DNA of 16,704 bases from JBHIBC01 sp046758905 (GTDB lineage: Bacteria; Acidobacteriota; Polarisedimenticolia; Gp22-AA2), in the NCBI GenBank assembly GCA_046758905.1, contig JBHIBC010000060.1, forward strand, positions 1 through 16,704, read 5' to 3'. Under the pieces are notes generated by a model, which had not been told where the DNA came from, did no database searches, and saw nothing but the letters and a program-made list of their open reading frames with translations. Below, piece after piece: positions 6,267 to 12,135 of the stretch; positions within the stretch are counted from its first letter, which is position 1; each line of letters begins with the position of its first letter. Made by a program: the position numbers and the translations under genes.

Positions 6267-9200
6267 TCACGGTCGAAGCGCGGAGGCCGGCCGCGCTCGC
6301 GCCGCCCGCTCCAGCGCCTCCGCGGCCGCCCGATCCCCGGGATCGATCCGCAGGATCTCGGCGAACTCCCGCCGCGCCGCCGCCGCGCGCCCGGTCTGCT
6401 GCAGGAGCGTGGCCAGGTTGTAGCGCGCGTCGGTGTTGAGGGGATCCAGGTCGAGGGCGGCGCGGTAGGCCTCCTCGGCGCCCGCCCGGTCTCCGCGTCG
6501 CTTCCTCACCAGCCCGAGGTTGGCGCGGGCCGCCGCCAGCCACGGGTCCGACGCCAGCGCCTCCCGGAAGCAGCCCTCCGCCCCCTCAAGATCGCCCGCC
6601 TGGAGACGGGCGACCCCGAGGTTGTTCCGCGCCGACGCCAGGTCGGGGGCGGAAACGAGCGCCCTCTCGAAGGCGGCGCGCGCGGCCTCGAGCTGTCCGC
6701 GCGCGACGAGGGAGCGGCCGAGCGCATTCCACGCCGGGGCCAGGTCAGGGTGTCGACCGACCGCCTCACGAAGCACCACCTCGGCGGCCTCGTCGAGCCC
6801 GGCCGCCCTGTAGGCCTCTCCGAGCAGGAGCTCCGCCACGGCGCTGTCGGGCTCCTCCTGCTCGACCCGCCTCAGCGCGCTGGCGGCCTCGGCGAACAGT
6901 CCGGCGCGCAGGTATCCGATGCCCGCCGCCATGTACGGGTTGGTCAGGGAGAGCAGGTCGGCCTCTTCCAGGCTGTCGAGGATCTGGAGCCGTCTCCGGC
7001 GCTCCGCCAGCCTGCGCCGCAGCCCCTCGACCAGACCGGGGTCGGTGCGCGACAGGCCCGGGGGCAGGAGCGGGTAGATGGTCTCCCGATGCCGGTTGAG
7101 GCCCGCCACCTGGAGCTTCAGGGTGTCCCGGAACAGGGCCAGCGGAGCCCGCCACTCGAGGTACAGGTTATCGTCGGTGTGCGGCTGCGCCCCGGCGGAC
7201 AGAGCCCGCAGCCCCCCCGGCCCGGCGACGAACCGGGCCAGCAGATCGGCAATGCTCCGGACCCCGGCGCGACGTAGATCCCGGTGGACCGCCGCGCCCG
7301 CCCTCTCCCAGAGCGAGGAGGGGTCGAGCCGGAGGGGACGGAGGCCGCCGATGAGGAAGTAGTCGCCGCTGCCCGCCGACTCCTCCCACAGGGTGGCGTC
7401 GGGGAAGACCGCCAAAAACGAGCGGACGATCCCCCTCAGATCGACGGGGTCGAGCCGATAGGCCTGGACCCACTGGCAGAACAGGCCGCCGTCGCTCAGG
7501 CGCCGTCGCACCAGCCGGTAGAACTCCTCGGTGAACAGGTTGGCCACTCCCGCGACCCACGGGTTGGAGGGCTGCGAGGCGATCACGTCGAAGCGCCTCG
7601 GCCTCGCCAGAAGCCAGGCGCGGGCGTCGTCGACGATGAGGCGCAGCCGCGTGTCGTCGAGCGCGGAGCCGTTCTCGCGCCCGAACAGGCGCGCCGCCGC
7701 GACCACCGCCGGGGAGATCTCGATGACGTGAATGGCCTCCGCCGGGTAGCGCTCCGCCGCCCCCACCGTGACCCCGCTCGCCAGACCGATGACCAGCACC
7801 TGCCGCGGATCGGGATGCAGGAGGAGGGGCAGGTGCGCCGCCAGGAGCTGCGTCGCCATGTCCCCGCCGGTCGAGGCCTCCGTCTTGCCGTTGATCTGCA
7901 GCGAGAGGATCCCGGCGCGGCTGCGCCGGACGGTCACCAGGCCGTCACCCGACTCGCGCTCGAACAGGATGCTTCCGCGCTGCCGCATCGCCTCGGTGAC
8001 CGAGCGACCTTCCCGTGCAGCCCTGTAGACGGGGCCGTAGAGGAACCCGCCGGAGGAGACGAGGGCCCGATCCCAGGAGGGGAGGGCCAACAGGGCGAGG
8101 GGGAGGGCGATCCCCGCGACCGCGGCCAGGCGCGCCCGCAGGCGGCCGCGGGGGGCGGTGGCCCGGTCCCCCCACCTCGTCGCGGCGGCCAGCAGGGCGC
8201 CCGCCAGGAGCAGGGCACACAGGCCGGCGCCGCGCAACGTCCGCTCCGTCCCCCAAGCCGGCACGAGGAGGAACCCGGTGGCGAGAAACCCCGCCACCGA
8301 GCCCCAGGTGGAGGCCGCGTAGACCCGTCCGGCCGCGCGGTGAGTGTCACGCGGCGCGGCGGGGCCCGCGGCCCAGAGCGCGAGGGCGGGGAAGGTCGCG
8401 CCCTGGGCGAGGGTCGGCACCAGCAGGCAGGCGAAGGCGACGCCGAACTGCGCGGCCGGAAGCAGCGCGGGCGGGCTGCCCAATCCTCCGGAGAGGGCGG
8501 CGGCGATGCGGGGCAGGAAGCCCAGCAGGGGAATCAGGAGGAGCGACGAGACCGCCACCGCCCACTGCGAGGCCGCGGCCAGGGCGGCCCCGGTGCCGCG
8601 CCGCAGCAGGCGGGATGGGAGCAGGAGCGGGCCGGCGCCGATCCCCAGGAGGTAGGCGGCCAGCGTCAGCCCGAGCGCGTAGACGGTGGAGCCGAATGCC
8701 AGCGTCATCGTGCGGGTCCAGCCGACCTGCAGCGACGCCCCGACGGCGCCGGACAGCGCGGCCGCGGCGAGGGCGGCGGCGACCGGCCCCGGCGGTCCAC
8801 CGACACCCGGCCCGGACGGCCGGGGCGGCCCGGAGGAGGCCGTCCGGAGGCCGCGCCCGCCCGGCCCGCCCGCACCCGGCGCCGCCCGCCTCAACACCAC
8901 CGCCCCCGCCGCGGCCAGCAGATTCAACAGCGCCGCCGCGCCGAGCGTGACGCGCGCGCCGAGAAGCGGCATCAGCGCGAAGGCGCCGATTGCCGCCCCC
9001 GCGGCTCCGCCCACCGTGTTCCAGCCGTACAGCCTGGCGACGGTCCGCCCGGGCCCGACCCCGCGCTCTTCCGCCTCCCGGACGATGAGGGGGAAGGTGG
9101 CGCCCATCGCCAGCGTGAGCGGGGACAGGGCGAGGCACGCGAGCAGGAGGCGGAGGGCCGCCTGCGGGGCGCCGTCGCCGAGCGCCGGACCTAGGCGCTC

Positions 9201-9503
9201 CATGCCGAGCGCGATTCCAGCGGCGACCAGCGGGCCGAGCAGGCCGTGCAGCGCCATGATGCTCTCCAGGAAGGCGTAATCTCTAAGCGGTGAGCGGCAG
9301 CGGCGCGCCGCCCGCGAGGCGATCGCGGCGCCTAGGCCCAGGCCGCCCAGAAAGGCGACCAGGACGGCCGAAAGCGACTGGAGCGAGTGCCCGAGGCTCT
9401 GGCCGAGCAGGCGGGCCCAGACGACCTCGTGGATCAAGCCGGCGGCACCGGAGACAGCGACGATGAGCGCCAGCGGCGGCAGCGCTCGGGTCCGGCCGAT
9501 CAT
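6267..9503 (-). CDS. Fused membrane / spermidine-synthase-like / TPR protein
   Basis: This 1078-residue protein starts at ATG 9503; the frame is open upstream but that part overlaps the preceding gene. Residues 1 to about 480 form a multi-pass membrane region starting LALIVAVSGAAGLIHEVVWA. A spermidine-synthase-like Rossmann domain covers about 500-760. Its glycine motif reads VLVIGLASGVTVGA rather than the GGGDGG of true synthases. It keeps the acidic ribose-binding position (HVIEISP) and VDDARAWL. The usual catalytic Asp region is replaced by ASQPSNPW, then GVANLFTEEFY. Residues about 855-1057 hold six consecutive 34-residue TPRs, with LG, A and DP at the usual places. Such fused proteins are common in deep-branching bacteria with no proven substrate; polyamine synthesis is unlikely. 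It ends a probable minus-strand operon, 41 bp after the previous gene. Confidence 0.88.
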   Translation of the reverse strand: MIGRTRALPPLALIVAVSGAAGLIHEVVWARLLGQSLGHSLQSLSAVLVAFLGGLGLGAAIASRAARRCRSPLRDYAFLESIMALHGLLGPLVAAGIALGMERLGPALGDGAPQAALRLLLACLALSPLTLAMGATFPLIVREAEERGVGPGRTVARLYGWNTVGGAAGAAIGAFALMPLLGARVTLGAAALLNLLAAAGAVVLRRAAPGAGGPGGRGLRTASSGPPRPSGPGVGGPPGPVAAALAAAALSGAVGASLQVGWTRTMTLAFGSTVYALGLTLAAYLLGIGAGPLLLPSRLLRRGTGAALAAASQWAVAVSSLLLIPLLGFLPRIAAALSGGLGSPPALLPAAQFGVAFACLLVPTLAQGATFPALALWAAGPAAPRDTHRAAGRVYAASTWGSVAGFLATGFLLVPAWGTERTLRGAGLCALLLAGALLAAATRWGDRATAPRGRLRARLAAVAGIALPLALLALPSWDRALVSSGGFLYGPVYRAAREGRSVTEAMRQRGSILFERESGDGLVTVRRSRAGILSLQINGKTEASTGGDMATQLLAAHLPLLLHPDPRQVLVIGLASGVTVGAAERYPAEAIHVIEISPAVVAAARLFGRENGSALDDTRLRLIVDDARAWLLARPRRFDVIASQPSNPWVAGVANLFTEEFYRLVRRRLSDGGLFCQWVQAYRLDPVDLRGIVRSFLAVFPDATLWEESAGSGDYFLIGGLRPLRLDPSSLWERAGAAVHRDLRRAGVRSIADLLARFVAGPGGLRALSAGAQPHTDDNLYLEWRAPLALFRDTLKLQVAGLNRHRETIYPLLPPGLSRTDPGLVEGLRRRLAERRRRLQILDSLEEADLLSLTNPYMAAGIGYLRAGLFAEAASALRRVEQEEPDSAVAELLLGEAYRAAGLDEAAEVVLREAVGRHPDLAPAWNALGRSLVARGQLEAARAAFERALVSAPDLASARNNLGVARLQAGDLEGAEGCFREALASDPWLAAARANLGLVRKRRGDRAGAEEAYRAALDLDPLNTDARYNLATLLQQTGRAAAARREFAEILRIDPGDRAAAEALERAARARPASALRP

Positions 9504-9544
9504 CGGCGCGAGCCTACCACAGCCTGGCACGGGCGACCGGCGCC

Positions 9545-10150
9545 CTACCGCCGCCGCGACCCGGTCCGAGGTCGCAGCAGTATCCGCACCAGGCGCTCTT
9601 CGGGCCACCGGTCGCGGGTCGCGTCGCCGAGCACCAGCGGGAACTCCCGCTCGGTGCCGTCGACCGTCGCGGTGAACCGGGGCGGCAGTGGAGAGGCGGC
9701 GCCGTACAGGCTCGCCGCGGAGATCACCCGGAGGCGGCCGGCCCGCCCCGTCAGCCGAAGCCGGGCGGCGCGTTCGCGGGGCGGATAGGCGATCTCGATC
9801 TGGCGGAGCTTGCCGAATTTCACCCGGGACCAGTCCTCGTACCGGAGACAGCGGCACGAGAGGCGGCGGACCTGTATCTCGATCTTCCGGCCCCTCGGGT
9901 CCTCGGAGCGGGGGACCCCCTTCTCGGAGATGGAGCGCTTGAAGCAGACGAACGCCAGATCGCGGACCTCGACGAGCCGTTCCCGGCCGTCGGGCGTGGC
10001 GAGGACGATCGCGGGAGTTCTGGGCGGGCGCCTGCGCGAGGCGGCCGCCGCGCCGAGGGCCAGCGCCGCCGCCGTCAGCAGGGCGAGGCTCCGGATCACC
10101 CCTCGCGGCTCGGGCATCCGGAGGGCGGCGGGCGTGCGCCGAGGGCGCAT
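9545..10150 (-). CDS. Predicted exported basic protein of unknown function
   Basis: This 201-residue protein starts at ATG 10150, sharing bases with the upstream stop as TGATG; a TTG one codon earlier or an internal ATG (MPEPRG) are alternatives. A hydrophobic segment VIRSLALLTAAALALGAAAA near residues 19-38, after a basic N-terminus, looks like a signal peptide or anchor. The mature part is rich in Arg and predicted beta strands (LVEVRDLAFVCFKR, RKIEIQVRRLSCRCL, KLRQIEIAYPPRER). It contains three cysteines, two of them as CRC. I recognise no family. Overlap with the preceding gene suggests translational coupling and a shared role with the DUF2914 and duplicated-domain proteins. A periplasmic location is inferred from the N-terminus only. 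Confidence 0.7.
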   Translation of the reverse strand: MRPRRTPAALRMPEPRGVIRSLALLTAAALALGAAAASRRRPPRTPAIVLATPDGRERLVEVRDLAFVCFKRSISEKGVPRSEDPRGRKIEIQVRRLSCRCLRYEDWSRVKFGKLRQIEIAYPPRERAARLRLTGRAGRLRVISAASLYGAASPLPPRFTATVDGTEREFPLVLGDATRDRWPEERLVRILLRPRTGSRRR

Positions 10151-10602
10151 CAATCGCGCAGGAACTGGATGTTCACCAGCGAGGAGTTGACCACGAAGAT
10201 CTTGCTGTTGTTGTCGCCCGGGTCGGCCGGGACCGCGAAGAACCCGCGCCGGTTCGGGTCGTAGTCGACGCTGTAGCAGAAGATCTTCTCGCCGTCGTAG
10301 AACTCGAGCACCGTCTTGACGAGCGAGGTGGCCTCGCCGCGGCGCACCGGGCGTCCGTCCGGGAAGCCCGGCCGGCTCCCCCGGTGCCTGTCCTTCCGGC
10401 CCCAGGTCTTGACGTGGAACAGGGCCTTGAGCTCCTCGACGTTTATCTGGCGCGAGCTCGCGACCTTCCCCTGCCTGTGGACCAGGTGGAACAACTCGCC
10501 CCGCGGGTCGAAATCCCTCGAGAAGCCCTTGCTGATCTCGCCGTCCTTGAAGTGCGCGACCAGCTTCCCGCGCTCCCCCTCGGCTGGGCCGTGCTGGGTC
10601 AG
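10150..10602 (-). CDS. Protein with two tandem copies of a small DGE-type domain; apparent CTG start
   Basis: This protein has 150 residues if translation starts at CTG 10602-10600. No ATG, GTG or TTG precedes the conserved sequence, while AGGAGG lies exactly seven bases upstream of the CTG. The CTG overlaps the DUF2914 stop as CTGA. Residues about 13-65 (KLVAHFKDGE, later RDFDPRGELFHLV) and 96-148 (KTVLEFYDGE, later VDYDPNRRGFFAV) align without gaps over 30 positions with 12 identities, so the protein is an internal duplication. A charged linker joins them. The unit resembles, from memory, short domains of the DUF6982 sort in Acidobacteriota, though that name is unverified. There is no signal peptide, so it is probably cytoplasmic. 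The stop shares bases with the next gene's ATG. Function is unknown. Confidence 0.7.
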   Translation of the reverse strand: MTQHGPAEGERGKLVAHFKDGEISKGFSRDFDPRGELFHLVHRQGKVASSRQINVEELKALFHVKTWGRKDRHRGSRPGFPDGRPVRRGEATSLVKTVLEFYDGEKIFCYSVDYDPNRRGFFAVPADPGDNNSKIFVVNSSLVNIQFLRD

Positions 10603-11093
10603 GGAGTGCCCTCCTGTTCGGGTGCCCGCTCCTCCGGCGAGCGCTCCGGCTCGTCCTCCCCGGCGATGGTGAACGGGATCGAGTAGATGATCACGCCGTT
10701 GGCGTCCTCGATATCCACCCGCCAGCTGCCGGTCCACTCGGGCGGGATGGTCTTGTAGGTCCAGGTGCGCCACGATGGGCCCGCGACCTCGAGGTCCATC
10801 CGATGGACCTCGCGCTCCCCGTGGAACCAGACGTGGGTCACGTGCGTCGGCTCGGTGGCCCCCTGGATGCGGGTGTAGCAGTACAGCCGTCTCACCGTCG
10901 GCGGGAAGGTGGATCCCTCTCCGACCGGCTCGCGGTCGCGCACGGAGGTGCAGATCGCCGCTCGGGGCACCGTCAGCCCCTGCCCCTGCTCGGCGCGGAG
11001 CGGGACGGCCGCGAGCACGGCGAGCGCCGACAGGATGCCGAGCGCCGGCGGGATGAAGGCGTGACGGGGGGGGATGGCTCCGACAGACCGCAT
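10599..11093 (-). CDS. Secreted DUF2914 domain-containing protein
   Basis: This 164-residue protein starts at ATG 11093 behind a strong GGAGGA (11104-11099) with a five-base spacing. A signal peptide is likely (PPALGILSALAVLAAVPLRA, with cleavage before EQGQ). Residues about 45-148 match the DUF2914 pattern as I remember it: AAICTSVRDREPVGEG, RRLYCYTRIQGA, HVTHVWFHGEREVHRMDLEV, WRTWTYKTIPPEWTGSWRVD and IIYSIPFTI. DUF2914 is a beta-rich extracytoplasmic domain without known biochemical activity, found in several envelope-associated proteins. The tail after it is Glu/Pro-rich. It is the first gene after a well-formed promoter and overlaps the next gene by four bases. Whether it forms a complex with its neighbours is an inference from coupling. 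Confidence 0.85.
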   Translation of the reverse strand: MRSVGAIPPRHAFIPPALGILSALAVLAAVPLRAEQGQGLTVPRAAICTSVRDREPVGEGSTFPPTVRRLYCYTRIQGATEPTHVTHVWFHGEREVHRMDLEVAGPSWRTWTYKTIPPEWTGSWRVDIEDANGVIIYSIPFTIAGEDEPERSPEERAPEQEGTP

Positions 11094-11187
11094 GGCTCTC
11101 CTCCGACGGACGACCGGACCCCTGGCGATTCTGCAGGTCGATACTGGAACAGCGGCGGCGCGCCCGGGAGGGTCGCGCCGAGGGCGG

Positions 11188-11216
11188 ATCGTACGCGCCG
11201 GATCTCCTCCTGTCAA
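11188..11216 (-). promoter_or_regulatory. Sigma70-type promoter of the minus-strand operon
   Basis: Reading the minus strand, TTGACA (11216-11211) is followed by exactly 17 bases and TACGAT (11193-11188). Transcription would start near 11181, giving a leader of about 88 bases before the DUF2914 ATG. A GGAGGAGAT lies in the spacer but no start codon follows it usefully. This is the best-formed -35/-10 pair in the window. Confidence 0.6.
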
Positions 11217-11260
11217 GCGGGCCGGGCCGGAGGGTCGGGGCCCGCGGGAGGCGGCCGAGG

Positions 11261-11464
11261 TCAATACCCCAGCTCGGGGAAGTACGTCCTGAGGATGACC
11301 CGCGCGATGAGGAGCAATCCCAAGGGGATGCCGAGCAGAATGAGGGCCTGGAGCAGCGCCTTCCAGGCGGGGAGGGGGTCTCGCGGGACCAGCTCGCGGC
11401 GTCCCGTGAGCGGCCCCCCGCCGGTTCCGTGCGGCCCATGCTGACGGCGGCTATCGGCGCTCAT
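11261..11464 (-). CDS. Small single-pass membrane protein of unknown function
   Basis: This 67-residue protein starts at ATG 11464, preceded by GGAGG about four bases upstream; an upstream in-frame start would add a less protein-like stretch. The N-terminal half is polar and rich in Gly, Arg and His. Residues about 37-58 form one helix (LLQALILLGIPLGLLLIARV), followed by a short conserved-looking tail, ILRTYFPELGY. The length and topology are those of a small integral membrane subunit or regulator; no family is recognised. It is divergent from the CBS/kor operon and lies 167 bp upstream of the DUF2914 gene, which has its own promoter, so the two need not be co-transcribed. Reality is supported by the helix, RBS and clean stop, but the gene is short. 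Confidence 0.6.
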   Translation of the reverse strand: MSADSRRQHGPHGTGGGPLTGRRELVPRDPLPAWKALLQALILLGIPLGLLLIARVILRTYFPELGY

Positions 11465-11511
11465 CCGTCCTCCGCCGCCATGATACACCACGTTCACGCC
11501 GCGACGGCTAT

Positions 11512-11565
11512 GCCTCCGATCGGCCCCGCGCCGCCCGCGGGCGGGAAAGGGGCCGATATTGAGGC
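11512..11565. promoter_or_regulatory. Nested palindrome between divergent transcription units
   Basis: GCCTC (11512-11516) can pair with GAGGC (11561-11565). ATCGGCCCC (11519-11527) pairs perfectly with GGGGCCGAT (11549-11557). Inside lies a perfect 14-bp palindrome, CCGCCCGCGGGCGG (11531-11544). It lies upstream of the predicted plus-strand promoter, so it is not in that mRNA. It could be an operator for both divergent genes or a structured leader of the minus-strand gene. Confidence 0.4.
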
Positions 11566-11590
11566 GGCGGGGTGGGGTTCGCTCGTTCCC

Positions 11591-11600
11591 TTGCTATAAT
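11591..11600 (+). promoter_or_regulatory. Extended -10 promoter of the CBS-korAB operon
   Basis: TTGCTATAAT contains the consensus TATAAT (11595-11600) preceded by TGC (11592-11594), which forms a textbook extended -10 element. No good -35 lies 16-18 bases upstream, which such promoters do not require. The start of transcription would be near 11607, only about nine bases before ATG 11616, so the transcript would have almost no leader. Confidence 0.6.
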
Positions 11601-11615
11601 GACTGATCCAGAGCG

Positions 11616-12083
11616 ATGACGATCGAAGAGGCCCTCAAGCACGAACGGCTCCGGAATCTGCCGGTATCGAAGCCCACCTGCGTGAGGCTCGGGACCGAGC
11701 TCGGGGAGACCCTCCGCATCATGAGGCAGGACGGTGTCGGCTGCGTCCTGGTGTGCGACGGGGAGCGGCTGGTCGGGATCTTCACCGAGAGGGACGTCCT
11801 CGACAAGCTGTTCCGGCCCGGCGCGGACGAGCGTGCGCCGGTGGAGCGATTCATGACCCCGAACCCGGAGGTGCTCCGCCAGGACGACACGCTCGGGGAC
11901 GCCGTCCGCCTCATGACGGAGAGGGGCTACCGGCACATCCCCCTGCTGGACCGCGCCGGACTTCGCGCGGGCATGATCGCCGCCCGGGACATCGTCAACT
12001 ACGTGGCGGAACACTTCCCCGAGGAGGTGGTGAACCTTCCACCCAGGCTCCACCAGAAGTTCAAGACCGCCGAGGGAGCCTAG
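11616..12083 (+). CDS. CBS-domain-pair protein, putative nucleotide-sensing regulator
   Basis: This 155-residue protein consists of little more than two CBS domains. CBS1 is at about residues 10-70 (RLVGIFTERDVLDKL). CBS2 is at about 78-140 (FMTPNPEVL from Phe79, GYRHIPLLDRAGLRAGMIAA). A C-terminal tail carries FPEEVVNLPP. CBS pairs (Bateman modules) bind AMP, ADP, ATP or related ligands and regulate partner enzymes. There is no catalytic domain. It is first in the operon, 52 bp before korA, and is a paralogue of the zinc-ribbon CBS protein after korB; both contain RLVGIFTERDVL and YRHIP. The start is ATG 11616, with little Shine-Dalgarno sequence (GAG at 11611-11613) and a predicted leader of only about nine bases. 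Regulation of KorAB is inferred from gene order. Confidence 0.9.
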   Translation: MTIEEALKHERLRNLPVSKPTCVRLGTELGETLRIMRQDGVGCVLVCDGERLVGIFTERDVLDKLFRPGADERAPVERFMTPNPEVLRQDDTLGDAVRLMTERGYRHIPLLDRAGLRAGMIAARDIVNYVAEHFPEEVVNLPPRLHQKFKTAEGA

Positions 12084-12096
12084 GACCGGACCGTCG

Positions 12097-12118
12097 GCGC
12101 GCGCTTCTCGGCGCGCGC
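12097..12118 (+). other. GC-only hairpin between the CBS gene and korA
   Basis: GCGCGCGC (12097-12104) and GCGCGCGC (12111-12118) can form an eight-base-pair stem closing the loop TTCTCG. It ends next to GGGAG (12119-12123), which is the likely ribosome-binding region of korA. There is no T-run, so it is not a standard terminator. It may tune mRNA decay or korA translation. Confidence 0.4.
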
Positions 12119-12135
12119 GGGAGAACCGAGCAGAG

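Noticed and set aside
7284..9194. Long plus-strand open frame opposite the spermidine-synthase-like gene.
   Set aside because: Its translation is rich in Gly, Arg, Gln and Pro with no domain, whereas the minus strand encodes clear membrane, Rossmann and TPR sequence.
6267..9503. Calling the fused gene speE (spermidine synthase).
   Set aside because: The glycine motif and catalytic block differ from true synthases and the architecture does not fit polyamine synthesis.
9504..9857. In-frame extension of the 1078-residue protein by about 118 residues.
   Set aside because: It overlaps the preceding gene on the same strand, is Arg/Pro-rich shadow sequence, and ATG 9503 begins a normal membrane N-terminus.
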